DNA of 64,000 nt from Rhodocollybia butyracea (GCA_015501585.1 JADNRY010000319.1:1-64000); one strand, 5' to 3'. Counted from the stretch's first letter, positions 1 through 11,974 are shown. Notes: generated by a model not told the origin, from the sequence alone. A program made the numbers and translations.

Positions 1-2
1 TA

Positions 3-836
3 TGCTCTCAAGAACCCCAAATCTATCATAGACTTTACAAGGAACTTTGCGATGCATGGCCAAACGTCGATGAACCGATCAGCTATGTTGTGCTAGAGAA
101 ATTGCCATATCTTGTTTGTTTCACCTAATTTCTATTCTATCGGATGTCACTTGATTAATCTTTGCAGAATGCCTTTGTTAAAGAAACACTTGATTGCTGT
201 TGGAATTATTCATCCTCTTCCTCGTGTTGTTGGGCCCGCGACGCCGCCGATAGGCGAACTGAAGCTTCCTGTTAGCGTGAGTTCTAGTCGTTCTGCTAGA
301 AGTTCTGTCGTATTCATGGAATCGATAGACCACTGTTGGAATGAGCTCAATTTTTCTGCATATGAACCCCGATGTCTTTCCAGATCCGCATGTCTTCAAC
401 CCTGATCGATGGTTGGTTGAAGACACCAGTAAAATGATGCTTGATCTTGCTCCTTTCTGTAAAGGGCCTCGTATCTGGTGAGCATTGTTTTTTCTCCATA
501 GTAATATGAAAGACTATTCTTGATACCGTGACCTATTAGTCCAGGGATTAAGTACGAACCTCTCAGCCTTGTGTTTCGAAAATGCTAACTTACTCTGAAG
601 TCTCGCATGGTGTGAACTATATCTGCTCTTTGGGAATGTTTTTCGGAAACTGGATCTGAAGATGCACGCTACTGAAGATACGTATGTATTATTCATGTGT
701 AATCTGTGGTACTCAGTGTTTAACCCTCGCCTACATTTTTAGGATTGACGAATATCGCATAGAACATACAATGAACTATTTTGTAGTACATTGGCGAAAA
801 AGTTACCATGCTTATGTTGACAGATTACACAAATAA
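3..836 (+). pseudogene. cytochrome P450, 3' part, one frameshift
   Basis: Haem-thiolate monooxygenase; the 5' part lies outside the window. Proposed exons are 3-113, 168-276, 329-477, 540-551, 601-681 and 743-836. They read in order the helix before the ExxR motif (CDAWPNVDEPISYVVLEKL), the K-helix start NAFVKETL, the segment IHPLPRVVGPATPP, the PERF-like HMNPDVFPDPHVFNPDRW, and the haem loop APFCKGPRICPGINLAWCEL with its cysteine ligand. The fourth exon is a 12-base microexon; with it the haem loop reads through cleanly. The only break is a net one-base shift near 188-194, exactly where the arginine of ExxR should be, so the gene is either dead or misread there. The C-terminus ends in a conserved-looking NYFVVHWRKSYHAYV stretch. 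The substrate cannot be told; the style is of fungal secondary-metabolite P450s. Confidence 0.85.
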
Positions 837-2007
837 CTTGGGCTTATTTTTCATTATATTCGCAGACGCAGTTGTGTCTAAAATTGTTTAGGCTCGTAAA
901 CCATGTACTTAGTATTTTTCACAAGTCGCTCTGTATACTCTTTAGGCAATTATACATTGCTGCTCAGGGCAATGCAGATACCATGCAAAGTGATGTACGC
1001 AGGGTGGGAACCAACTTAAGGATACGTATTACTTTTGCTTGTTACTTCTCCTCAAGGCTGGCCGATAGGTCCGACTTTTCCATCTGATAGACTAATATTT
1101 GGTTTCGCAGAACACAAGGAACGCGAAGCGATCAAGCTGGGCTGTTGATTGAACCTTTGCTGATGAATAAAAGTGACATCAATGATAGGTTGCAACCTTC
1201 CAAAACCTTATCTGGTAATTTGATGCATCTATGTATTACAGCTACACTGTAAGGCCTGAGAGATAGAAGATGCAGGAAATTCACACTCAGTAGTAGAATC
1301 TACAGAGAGAAGACTCCTCGCAGAGACCTCTTCGCATGCTGAAACTTGACTCGGTTCAAAAGGCAGCAAGTGCACAACAAGTGCAGCTGAACCTCCCAAA
1401 GCTGAAAAATCTGGGGCCGATGCAGAATATGATAATTTTAGCTGTAGACTAAGAAGTCAGCAACATCTTTGATTAAAGGATGAACCCGCAATGCTTCTTC
1501 GAATGATCAGTAACTTTTTCCAAGTCACCTGTTATTAGGTCGGCAAGTAGTACTAGTAGGAGCGTTTGAATCTTGATCTGGTCATTATTGAAAGAGAGAT
1601 CCCACTTAGGTCGCACCAAGTTTGGGCTACACCGATCCTACTATGGCTCCGTCTAGGTGTATCAACGATCTTTTCGACAGCCACAAAACTCCGGGGGCTA
1701 CAGGACGACAAGTCGGAGAGCCAGATGAATACAAAGAAAAAGCATCAGTAAAAACAAGCGAAAGAGCAAAGCTGCTTTTTGGGATTGGGTGAGAAGATTT
1801 CGTCATAGATTTAAACGGGTTTATTGTATGTACGAGTGCCGAGACGAAGGTAAGTAAAACTTACGCAGTGAGGATTGAGCGATGGAGCTGCTGAGCTTTG
1901 AAGACAAGACACCCGCCATGACGCAACTCTCTTCTCATGTTCCACGACGATTCCGGAGTAAGTATGTGACACAGACCCGCCTTCAAGCACCCGCATCTGT
2001 TGCCCCG
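837..2007. other. intergenic, no gene seen
   Basis: About 1.2 kb downstream of the P450. The open frames are short and have no recognisable motif or intron-exon logic. I see no repeat shared with the rest of the window. Confidence 0.5.
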
Positions 2008-2137
2008 ATAACAATTATCAACATTAGGAAAACTCCCATCCTACTTATAGCTTATTAATTCGAACCTTTTTCATTAACGTTCGTCCCCATTCCTTCCACG
2101 GCGCGACCGTTTAGGATGCAGGCATACTACTCATCAC

Positions 2138-2964
2138 TTATTGACGCAACACACTCCTGATCCCATCCGTAAACAACAATCTCTCGTACCAGCGATGAAA
2201 CCAAGTCATATACTTGGGCCAGGAATCGACATTTGTCCAAGGATTGCATATGAAGCTGAAATGCTCAATTCGAATTTCCACTTCATCCTGTACCTGCCTT
2301 GAATCTTTATCAGTCACTGCGGGGGAAGATTTTGTGTCAAGGTCCGAGTTCCCACGCAAGTCCCTATGCACAGAGAATCGATGACACCCTCCAAAACTTG
2401 CTGTATCCGACCCGAATCCAAAATCGAGATAACTTGGTAGAGGATCAGACTCGGATTCGGGTCTTGGCGTTTGTTTGATATGAGAATCGACAAGTTTGAA
2501 ACTCCCGAAGAGAATGTCCCCTACTGGTATGACGGTCGATGTAGAAATGTTCTGAGGGTTCCATTCGATCTTCTCTGTTGGGAGACTTGTGAATCCTGGA
2601 TCCAGGAGTGAGCATGACATCAATGAATGACCTTGTGTTTTGCAGACAGCGTACCGGTATACCTTGCAGGCATTATTTTCGCAAGACCCACCTTTAGAAT
2701 GAACCGCTCAATGCAAAAAACCTTGCCCCCAAAAAAACCTCGCGTAAACAACGCAAGGACTGCTTCATCGTTTAGGTCCGAGATCGACGATGAAGGGAGC
2801 CGCATAGCGACTTGGTCGGTAGCGATGCGATGGCCCCGAGGGTTTATCAGCTTGAAAGAGGAAGAAGTGAGGAATTCCTTGGTAACGGGATATATGTACG
2901 ATTGATTGCGAAGGATAGCCCAGAATGAGCTGGCGGGTGCTTTTCGAAGGCCTAGTACATGCAT
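2138..2964 (-). CDS. uncharacterised two-exon protein, copy A
   Basis: I do not recognise a named family. Exons are 2964-2655 and 2595-2138, with a 59-base phase-1 intron, giving 255 residues. The start MHVLGLRK was chosen because it is shared with copy B and lies about 35 bases downstream of a TTTATAAGG box. Visible features: no signal peptide, a basic-hydrophobic motif LFTRGFFGG at residues 72-80, an acidic serine-rich stretch (SESESDPLPSYLDFGFGS), and a C-terminus rich in aromatic residues (YMTWFHRWYERLLF). From memory, similar proteins with a TRGFFGG-like core occur widely in agaricomycetes without known function. The first exon shares DNA with an open plus-strand frame at 2627-2905 that I consider a shadow. 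Confidence 0.75.
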
Positions 2965-3679
2965 GATGTGGTCGAGGTGAATGGCTTTGTTGGGCCTTAT
3001 AAAACGATGGGTCGGCCCACTCGGATTCGGAGAGACTCGGAATTTCGCTTGCTGCCGATACGTTTCAGTCCTTTCACTTCGGTCATATTTGGGAAGAGAC
3101 CTGACACGACCGAAGTTCAAGGCAGGGCAGCGCCTTCAAGTTCACTAGCACTGGCCTGCGTTCTATACCTGGATAATATCTTGCTCACGTCAGGCTGATA
3201 CAACTCAAAGGTCGTGTCCTTGCTCAGGAGCCCAGTCCGTTACACCGACTTACTTGATTCTCAGTGGACATTCGAATGCAAATGCGTATTTTCGACCTCT
3301 TGAATTATTTACAGGCTGAAGCCCTGAAGTTTTGAAGACGAGGACAAGACGAGGAAGGAAGATAAAGCGTGACACGTGACGTGGCAACTCTTTTGTTTCT
3401 ATGTGAACGTTCAACGACTCGTATTCTCTTCACAAAAGACAGCTAGCTGGGCTATTCTGCGCCCGTGCACGACCCATTGTCATTCGGCGCACACTCCTGG
3501 ACACCGCCCTCAAGTATCAGTATCTCTCATAGCTTTTTGTGCTGCCTCAATAACAATTATCAACACTGGCAAATTGCTATTCTATAGCTTATTCGAACTT
3601 TCTTCATGCCGTTCATGGTGTTTTGTCCCTTCCTCTCTTTTTGCAACACGGCCATTCAGGATGCAACTATGCTCATTAC

Positions 3680-4512
3680 TTATCGGCGCAACACACTCCT
3701 GATCCCATCCGCAAATAACAATCTCGCGTACCAATAATGAAACCAAGTGATATACTCGGCCCAAGAATCGATATTTGTCTGAGGATTGCATCTAAAATGC
3801 TCAAGTCGAATTTCCACTTCATCCTGTACCTGCCTTGAATCTCTTCCGCTTTCATCAGTCACGGAAGAAGATTCTATGTCAAGGCGCGAGTTCCCATGCA
3901 AGTTCCTGTGCACAGAGAATCGATGACATCCTCCAAAACTTGCTGTATCCGACCCGAATCCAAAATCGAGATAACTTGGTAGGGGGTCAGACTCGGATTC
4001 GGATCTGGTCGTTTGTTTGACATGAAAATCGACGATTTTGAAACTCCCGAAGAGAATGTCCCCTACTGGCATGACGGTTGATGTAGAGATATTCTGAGAG
4101 TTCCATTCGATCTTCTCTGTTGGGAGACTTGTGAACCCTGAACACAGGTCCCGGTGAGCACATCATAGCAACAAATCATGTTGTGTTTTTCCAACTTACC
4201 GGTATACTTTGCAGGATTTATCTTCCCAAGAGCAATTCTCAAAATGAACCACTCAATACGGAAAATTATGCCCCCAAAAAAACCTCGCGTAAACAACGCA
4301 AGGACGGCTTCATCGTTCAAACCTGATATCGCTGATGCAGGGAGGCGCATGGCGATTTGGTCGGTAGCGATGCGATGGCCTCGGGGGTTTATCAGCTTGA
4401 AAGAGGAAGAAGTGAGGAATTCCTTGGTGACGGAATATGTGAATGATTGATTGCGAAGGACAGCCCAGAAGGAGGAGCTGGCGGATGCTTTTCGAAGGCC
4501 TAGTACATGCAT
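3680..4512 (-). CDS. uncharacterised two-exon protein, copy B
   Basis: Tandem paralogue of the gene at 2138-2964. Exons are 4512-4200 and 4137-3680, joined across a 62-base phase-1 intron with a strong donor (GTAAGT), giving 256 residues. Intron position and phase match copy A exactly, and the motif LFTRGFFGG and the serine-acid block are kept. The promoter box TTTTTTATAAGG lies about 35 bases upstream of the ATG as in copy A. Both copies are open through their whole length, which argues that both are expressed proteins rather than one gene and one relic. Function unknown. Confidence 0.75.
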
Positions 4513-4810
4513 GGTGTGGTCGAAGTGAATGGCTTAGTTGGGCCTTATAAAAAAGATGAGTCGGACCCGGAATCGTAGAGACTCGGGAGCTCGCTTGACG
4601 CTGCCAATATGTTTCAGTCCAACTTTAGCTCTCAATTCGGTTATAACCGGGTGGTACTACCGAAGTTGAAGGCAGAGCAGTGCCTTCAAGTTCACTAGCA
4701 CCTCTGCGAATGCAAAGCACCGTGGCGGACCTTGATAATATCTCGCTCACGCCAGGCTGACACAACTCAAAGGCTAGTCTGTGACACCGACTTATACGAT
4801 CCTCAGTGGG

Positions 4811-6483
4811 CATAATGCAAATATATATCTTCTACATCTGCCTCAGTATGAGGATCTCTTTTCGTGCGCCATACTTGTTCTTCATATGCTTTTTCTGTAT
4901 TTTAGTCTGTATAATTGGCGTTTTGTTTGCGAATTGACATGAGCTTAGAACCACCTCGAATAGCCTTGTACGCCATGTGTATCCAGTTTTTAGTACACTG
5001 ACCCTAGATGCACGTTCTACGTTTTCTTCACCTGCTCGATGTGCTGGCTCGGCTGCGTCATCTTCAGCAGCAAACGCAAAGTGCTGAAGGAGCTGAAAGC
5101 GGCAGGCTATCGGCGAATGAACTTGAGCAGAAATAGGCGATAACGTGGAGGGCATTGATATCAGCAGAAATGGTGAGCAATGGTCGACTTCAATGTATAT
5201 CCTTTTTTGACAAACTGTCCTTTATTTTCGGAACACCCCTGCCTCTAGTCACGCCATTGCAATTCGCGAGCTTCACTGCCTCGAGCTTCTCCCTAGGTAT
5301 CGTGTGGTTGACGACGTGTACTGTGGCCGAGTAGTCAAGAGGCTGAAGTATTGCTAGCAGGACTAGGGAGTTTCTGTCGCGTTCTTGGCCAGTGTATTTC
5401 TCTCGAGTTTGAGTAGTTGTGTTTCAAGCGGAAGGAGATTCGGGTTTGGATTGATTTGCTGGGGTCCGAGTCGATGTCCCTTCTGTAGGCATATCTGCAG
5501 TTGAATGACGCGACTTGAGATCAGTGTGGCCTCCCGAGTCATTTCCAAAAGAGCAGCCGTAGAACTTGAGCGGTTCATCATATAGAAGGGGAGATGAAAG
5601 CATATTGGTTCAGACACTGGCCAGAGTCAGCGAACAACAGGCTTATAAACAATCTTTGATACCCATGACTCTCTGATAATGCAGTCCTCATCCATAGTTC
5701 CGGGGAATTTCTGTATCGCCTCGTTTAGTACATTACTGATTTACAGATTATCATCGCCGTCCGATTCATTAAGGCCAAGGCTCCCTCATCTCCTCAACAA
5801 ACCTGATTTTAGGACTCTTTTGACTCGGAAGAGTGGAGTGTAGAAGCTCTCAGGATAGAAAAATATGCAAGCACCGATGCACCTCCACTACTAGGTCCTT
5901 GTTTTTGAGAAAAGGGATGTTACGGGAGGCGTAGAAGAAAGCGTCTGGGATGGTGATTGAGACGGGATTGTACATAGTAAACAGTGCTGCGCGCTCCCTT
6001 GTGAAATTCCACTGGGCCTTCAAGGATGCATTTCCAAGCCCCGCGATAGTGCTATGCCCTCGAGTCAGTCTAGGACTGTAGGATCTTGTAGGATATATTC
6101 TAAGATGGACACATCAGCGCTATCAAAATATAAATCTAAACGCCTAGTGTGAATTGAGTTTAGAGGATATTTGCCTTCGTGGAGAATGCGGTTCACCGGA
6201 AAGTTAGCTGCAAGTTCGGCAAAAACGGCGTGTCATCATGCGCGACGCGTTACTTTATGGCTTTACAACGAATAGTCTTACTGGCGCAGATATCAGCTAT
6301 TAGTTTCGACAACATTGATGCTATTTCACTGTCGTACCCCACCTCGACAGTCGCTAAATGGTACACGTGAGGAGTATGAAATCGGTTACACAAGCGAACT
6401 TCCAAAAAGCCAAACTATTTCGAGAGATTGAATTAAATGACATTGTTTCACCACAGAAAATATTCTTGCCTTTCAGCAGCACA
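4811..6483. other. 1.7 kb with at most coding relics
   Basis: No complete gene. On the minus strand near 6100-6150 a short stretch reads HTRRLDLYFDSADVSILEYI, which resembles the leucine-rich part of fungal F-box proteins; it is followed by stops. The minus frame at 5363-5617 has no recognisable motif. I would treat the region as decayed F-box-like sequence at best. Confidence 0.3.
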
Positions 6484-7136
6484 CTATTCTTTGACATTGG
6501 CTGCTGCGCCTTCAAATTCGACGACTAGGTTCTTTGTCAAACCCACAATATCTTCTTCTTTAGCCGGTCTTGCAGCCATTGCACTGACAGCTATTTCCCA
6601 TCCATCTTGCTCGGCAAAGAACCACGTAACTTCTCTCAATGGCTGCCTGTTCAATACTTGGCCAGAGCTTCCCAAAGACAACTCGTACACCCATAAGCTA
6701 CTGCCTAGCTCATCTTCTTCTCGGCGAACTTCAATCGTTGTTTTCGTGTCCTTATACACGGGAGGCGCGATACTCCAGTCAGAGTATGTCAGTGTAGACA
6801 CTGTACTGAGGAAAGGTTTGTCCTGGTAGAATTCGATGCCTGTTTTGACCCAGCGGTCGGTGGAGCCTGGACGAGTCAAGTGTAGAAAGAGACCGCCTTG
6901 ATCGTACCGCGTCGTCCAAGCAGCGCCGAAAGTTATCCGCGCACTATCAAAGGAGCTGAGAGGTACTGGTTTAGGCAAAAGTGAGTGTAAAGGTGCGTTG
7001 AAGCTAGATGACACGTAGATTGAAAGATAAGCGCCATCGATAGGCGCCGATATGAAGAGGATACACACTGATTGGTGTTTGGCGGTTTACGCCAGATATC
7101 AGTTGATGGATTGGCTGTAATGGTGAAAGTGTTCAT
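6484..7136 (-). CDS. DUF1349 (Ree1-like) concanavalin-fold protein
   Basis: DUF1349 proteins have a concanavalin-like beta-sandwich; the yeast member Ree1 affects enolase expression, and the biochemical activity is not settled. Exons are 7136-7069 and 7003-6484, with a 65-base phase-2 intron, giving 195 residues, the usual size of the family. Family landmarks are in order: FTITANPSTDIWRKPP at the start, ARITFGAAWTTRYDQGGLFL in the middle, then DRWVKTGIEFYQDKPFLSTV, and REVTWFFAEQDGWEIAVSAM near the end. The frame is open throughout and looks functional. I use the ATG at 7136; an upstream TTG in frame is not needed. The start codon is only 21 bases from the proposed start of the divergent F-box gene. 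Confidence 0.85.
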
Positions 7137-7157
7137 GACGACTACCAAGATTAAAGC

Positions 7158-8877
7158 ATGAGAGATCCAGCTATTATCGTAAGCGCCTACTTAGACGCTC
7201 TGAGTCTATCACGCGATCTTGCTGTAACTCGATTATACCTCAATCGCCTCTCTGCAAGCTCACAGCTGTAAGTCGTTCATCTTTTATCATTCAATCTACT
7301 TGCTTGAGAACCTATGACTCCCTAGTCCTTGAACTCAAGCCCAGGCCTCAATATCAATAGTGGCGCATCTTTTGTTCCTCAGAGGCGGGGCATGCCAGAA
7401 ACGTGCCGCGTCATCCATAAGCCAGCTGCCAAATGAGTTGCTTTTGAGCATTTTTCACCATGTTTGCGATGAACTTCCTGGTGATGTTGGTCTTGGACTT
7501 TCCAAGGAAGTCCAACAGAATCCTGACCCATCTCATTCGCGCGCCGCTGGTCTCAGCTGCGTTTGCATCCTCTGGCGTAGACTGGCCACTTCTGAGCCGA
7601 TTTTGTGGACAAACTTCAAAGTTATCTATCCCGCGAGCTCTTCGGCCGTTTCCCGGGTGCTCCAACCACCAATGCGTCTGCTCGGCTATGCTGACCACTC
7701 TCGTCAGTTTGTGGACACGTTACAAACTCATATAACCCGATCGAGGGGGTTACCCTTAACCATCGAAGTTCTCATCTTGTCAGACGATCCTGTCATCTCG
7801 GCTGAAGCCGTAGGCCTATTCTTTTACCTCACAAATCGTCATATTCGCAGACTTCGTATTCAGGCTTCAGCGGAGGCAATTGTGAAATTGGTAAATGTAG
7901 AACTTCCCTTGCTGGAAGAACTCGAGATTCTGCATGCCGACAACTCCGCCATTACCCTCCTTATGGACAAGGCACCACGACTTTACTCCCTCCATACACA
8001 CTTTGCCCTCCCCCGTGTACGAAACACCGTCACTATTTCTCTTGACATATACATGTGCTTTGGAGCTGTCAGTCGCATTTGTGACCTATTTCCCAATCTG
8101 CAGTCACTATGCTTGAGAGAGCCCTCGTCGAAAATCCTAAGAGAGAGTGGGCAATCCTGCATTACATCCATTCCCCGAATATGGACCACAATTACATCTC
8201 TTACTTTCCATCTTCGTCAGAAACGCTTCCGCACCCGCTATATTAGAAGTATCTTTAATTCATTATACCTGCCGAACTTAAGCTCCCTTCATGTTGAACA
8301 CCCTCATGAATCACCCGATCTCAATCCCGACCTTACCCTTCCATCCGTTCTCACTCTTCTCATTCGCAAGTCGTCTTGTACCTTGGAGAGACTCATACTC
8401 CGGCGAGTCCCACTTGAGGTTAATGGTGTGATTCAGTTATTAGATCATGTACCATCTTTACTGGAGCTCGAGATTGATGATATCAACCTCATATCCAGTC
8501 CATTCTTGTCTTTGTTCATCAAGCATCTCCGCTCCCGCTCTCCTGTCCTAGTTCCGTCTTTAAGAAGACTGTCGATGATAGTAACTACGGCCACGTTTGA
8601 CGAGTTGGCTTTGGCCGATATGGTCGAGCATCGATGCGCTTCAAGTCTCAAGTCTGTGAATATCCAGTTTCCGAATCGAAGAAGTAGCCTTCGACTCTCT
8701 CGCCGGTTGGAGGATATTGGACATCAAGGGGACGTCACCATTAGTTGGTATAAAGAGCTATTACAATTGACCCCTCTCGATTATCAGTCTGTGACAAAGT
8801 ATGGTCCGATGGCTTTTGTTGTGGGATTTGGGGTTATTTTGCTGTTCAATTTGCATACTTTCAGATTTCGTAGGTAA
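7158..8877 (+). CDS. F-box protein with leucine-rich tail
   Basis: Probable substrate adaptor of an SCF ubiquitin ligase. Proposed exons are 7158-7267 and 7383-8877 (534 residues). The first exon (MRDPAIIVSAYLDALSLSRD...) is a short helical lead; the second opens straight into the F-box, SISQLPNELLLSIFHHVCD, about residues 43-61, followed by the typical LSCVCILWRRLATSEPILWT. The rest is irregular leucine-rich repeats. The C-terminus has a hydrophobic segment, GPMAFVVGFGVILLFNL, then a basic end, so the protein may be tail-anchored, which is unusual for an F-box protein. The 115-base intron is longer than others here, and the start exon is less certain than the rest because no other in-frame ATG precedes the F-box. 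Confidence 0.8.
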
Positions 8878-9042
8878 ACACGACTTCCTTACTGGTAAAT
8901 TGGCTGTACTCAAACTACAACATACAACATGAATATCCGCTTCATGATAAACTTGATACAGTGGTTAGGTACATGTTCTGAAGGATGAAGGATGCGTGTG
9001 TTGGAGAATCGACTATTCAACACATTGCCACTGATTATCTCG

Positions 9043-9766
9043 CTAAAGAAGCAACAATGTGATGAAAAACAAAATGAAACCACCCTTTTGCCAATCTGAA
9101 GAACGAATGCTTGGTTTTGCCGCGTCGGAGGTCGAGGAAGTCGAAGTTGGTTGAGTAAGAACTGTGAGCGGCGCCTTCGTCCCTTCAAACGTTGTGCTGA
9201 TTGTTTCGGTCCTGATAGAACCGAGCAGTAATGTCTCATGGACTACACAACTGGCGCTCGAACCCCCATCAGAAGCATAGCTGCAGGTTTGGATCTCATC
9301 TACCATGGAGTTGGATACAGTCAAGAATCCTCCTGCTGAGGATTCAACGATAGTGTCTATATCACAAGCGATTAAGAAAACTGGTGGTCAAGATTTTGTC
9401 GATACAAGTGCTTACAATTCTGCGTTTGAACTTCTGAGAGGAGAGGCAGGCTCCCTATGGTAGTGGCTGGTAAACTAAGATATTCGCCAATGGAATATGT
9501 TGTCTCTGCGCCTGCAGAACCCGTGCTGACACCGACGACAGTGACATCAAGTTGGGTGGTACCACCAGAAATAATTGTTGCATCAGAAGGGTCACCAACA
9601 TATAGCGTGACTGAAGCCTGAGGGGCAGATGTGGTTGCTGCTGGAATAGCGTTAACTATAAGAAATGTCAGTAAACTTAACAGCTGTGCAAAGCGCTTCG
9701 GAAGCCTGACGCCTTACCAACAGCTGAATATGCTAATGTAGATAGAAGGAGTTTCAATGAATGCAT
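9043..9766 (-). CDS. small secreted anchored protein, copy 1
   Basis: First of five tandem paralogues. Exons are 9766-9718, 9655-9416 and 9356-9043; both introns are phase 1; 200 residues. Exon 1 encodes most of a signal peptide (MHSLKLLLSTLAYSAV). Exon 2 starts VNAIPAATTSAPQASVTLYV and carries the family core TQLDVTVVGVSTGSAGAETT. Exon 3 holds the pair of conserved cysteines (C-SYASDGG-SSAS-C), a low-complexity Thr/Ser stretch and a hydrophobic end (GGFILFFITLLLL), as in GPI-anchored or membrane-tethered wall proteins. No enzyme motif. From memory, agaricomycetes have many such small surface proteins of unknown function. The frame is intact. Confidence 0.75.
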
Positions 9767-9842
9767 TATGAAGAACTTTAACGAAGTTTCTGAGAGAGCT
9801 TGGAGGTCGTCCTGGATGGGCTGTACCATATAAATTGGCGCC

Positions 9843-9848
9843 TTTATA
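9843..9848 (-). promoter_or_regulatory. TATA box of secreted copy 1
   Basis: TATAAAGGCGC on the minus strand, 77 bases upstream of the ATG at 9766. The same block occurs at nearly the same distance in all five paralogues. Confidence 0.6.
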
Positions 9849-10388
9849 TTACTTAGTATTCGGGCTGGGTGTAACCGATGACGAAGATGGAGCACGAATG
9901 GCCACTGGTACTTAATCAAAGGCCTGATAATCAACAAACTTGAATGATACAACGACTCAAGCGGGAATCGTCGTCATTACATTCAATAGCCTGGGCTTGG
10001 TCCCAGTCTAACTGGGAGATATTGCGGTCGGGTGGTAAGAAAAAGCACCACAATTTACACCTTTCGAGTCTCAGTCTGTGGCAAAGTGCGGTACGATGGC
10101 TCTTGCTTTGGGACCTCAGGTCCTACTGCTATTCGCATGGCTTTTTTTAACTTGAAGGTTTATGAGGTTTTTATGAATCTGATTTGTACGGGTTTGCGCA
10201 AGACTGCCCCCAACATTCTACAAACAACGGAAACCTGCTGAGTACTTCGCGCGACGAGTCGGTGCATATTCTCCCTCACAAGGACGATCAACTTTATGAC
10301 AAATTCTTGATACATCCGTTGAATATATGTTCTGGGGACAAACAAGGAAAATAATGTCCGTATTGCTAGAGAGTGAATGATTATGCTA

Positions 10389-11124
10389 CTACAGAAGCCA
10401 CGACATGAAGATGAAACTACCCATACACCAATTTAAATAACAGATGCCAGTTCTTGATTTTACCGCATCCGAGGTCGAGGAAGTCGAAGTTGGCACAGAA
10501 AGAACTGTGAGCGGCACCTTCGTCGCTTCGAACGTTGTACTGATTCTCTCCAAGAATGCGCTGGAACGTGGGTCTTCTATTACCGTGTTGGCTATTACAT
10601 CGACACAACTGGCGCTCGGGCCCCCATCAGAAGCGTAGCTGCAGCTTTGGATCTCATCTACCACGGAGTTGGAAAAAGTTAGGAATCCTCCTGCCGAAGA
10701 TTCAACCCGAGAAGTAATAAGTATAAGAAGAGCGGTGGTGACATCGAGATTTTATTGATATTGAAGTGCTTACAGTTCTGCGTTTGAACTTCGAAGGGGA
10801 GATCAGACAGGCTCCCTATGCTAGTGTGTAAACTAAAATAATCGCCAATGGAATATGTTGTCTCTGGGCCGGCAGAACCTGTGCTGACACCGACGACAGT
10901 GATATCAAGTTGGGTGGTACCACCAGAAACGAATACTGCATCAGAAGGGTCACCAATGTATAGCGTGACCGAAGCCTGAGGCGTAGATGTGGTTGCTGCT
11001 GGAATGGCGTTAACTATAATGATATTAGTAAAATCAATTATGAACTGTGCAAAGTGCTTCGAAAGCCTGAGGCCTTACCAACAACTGAATATGCTAATGT
11101 AGATAAAAAGAGCTTTGAATGCAT
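10389..11124 (-). pseudogene. small secreted anchored protein, copy 2, acceptor lost
   Basis: Second tandem paralogue. Exon 1 (11124-11079) and exon 2 (11013-10774) are open and encode the signal peptide MHSKLFLSTLAYSVV and the core TQLDITVVGVSTGSAGPETT. Exon 3 (about 10694-10389) is also open (VDEIQSCSYASDGGPSASCV, hydrophobic end). A small deletion in the second intron, next to the start of exon 3 (about 10695-10705), removes the AG acceptor that the other copies have. The next AG gives a stop at the junction, and reading through the intron also stops. Unless a non-canonical acceptor is used, the product lacks its anchor. The promoter box is kept, so decay is recent or the gene makes a shortened secreted form. 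Confidence 0.7.
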
Positions 11125-11200
11125 TATGGAGGACTTTGACGAAGTTTCTGAGAGAGCTTGGGTGTCGTTCTAGATGAGCCATACCATATCAATTAGCGCC

Positions 11201-11206
11201 TTTATA
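11201..11206 (-). promoter_or_regulatory. TATA box of secreted copy 2
   Basis: TATAAAGGCGC on the minus strand, 77 bases upstream of the ATG at 11124. Confidence 0.6.
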
Positions 11207-11974
11207 CGGCCTGAATGTAACCAATGACGAAGATGGAGCACCAACGGCTTCTCGTACTTCATCAAACACCGGATAATCAACAAACTTATACCACAACGAA
11301 AGCGGAGGGCTGTCGTCATTAATTTCAATAGTGTGGGCTTGGTTTGGGCTTGGCCCAAGTCTTATGGGGGAAGGATATTACGGTCTGGTGGCAAGAAAAA
11401 GCACTACACCTCTCAAGTCTCCAGTCTACGTTCCGATGGCTTCTTTATATTTGGGATTTCAGGTTCTAGTATCCCTATTCGAATGGCTTTTTTGGGAGGA
11501 AGTTCATAAATCTGATTTGTATGGGTTTGCGCATGACTCCTGCCAACCTTCTGCAGCAACGAAAATCTGCTTAATGCACGAGTCACTGGGTATTCCTCCC
11601 TCCCTGTGAGCTTATTCAACACACATGAACATTAGATTCATAACTTGATACAGCGTTTGAATTGTAGAAGTCGAATAAACTCAGTGGAAAAGGAACCAAC
11701 TATATTGTAGAAGTCGAATAAACTATAATGTATCGTAAGTAATAAATAAGAGACGACCTCACTGGAAGAGGAACCAACTGAGGGAGCTCGAAGACGCCGT
11801 CCAGCGTGATACAGTACCAACTGTACAGTATCTAGTAAGCTCGGCGTATACCAATAAAGCTATGTCAAAGCTGTAAATACTGAACCTCATACGTACGTAC
11901 GGAGTATTGCTCTAACATGAATATGTTCAGGGGAAATCGAGGAAGATAATGTACATGCTGCTCGAGAACTTATC

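Larger units (their letters stand above)
2008..4810. repeat. tandem duplication, two units of about 1.26 kb
   Basis: Unit 1 runs from about 2008 to 3270 and unit 2 from about 3550 to 4810. Both start near AACAATTATCAACA and both contain ACACTCCTGATCCCATCCG, the complete two-exon gene, the same TATA-like promoter and a distal block GCTCACG(T/C)CAGGCTGA(T/C)ACA. The copies have diverged by substitutions and small indels but keep gene structure and promoter. Confidence 0.8.

Noticed and set aside
2627..2905. Plus-strand ORF antisense to two-exon gene A, also seen in copy B
   Set aside because: Its conservation follows from the minus-strand coding sequence; it has no promoter, domain or splice logic of its own.
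5363..5617. Minus-strand ORF as a gene
   Set aside because: No motif, no splice partners and no similarity to neighbours that I can see.
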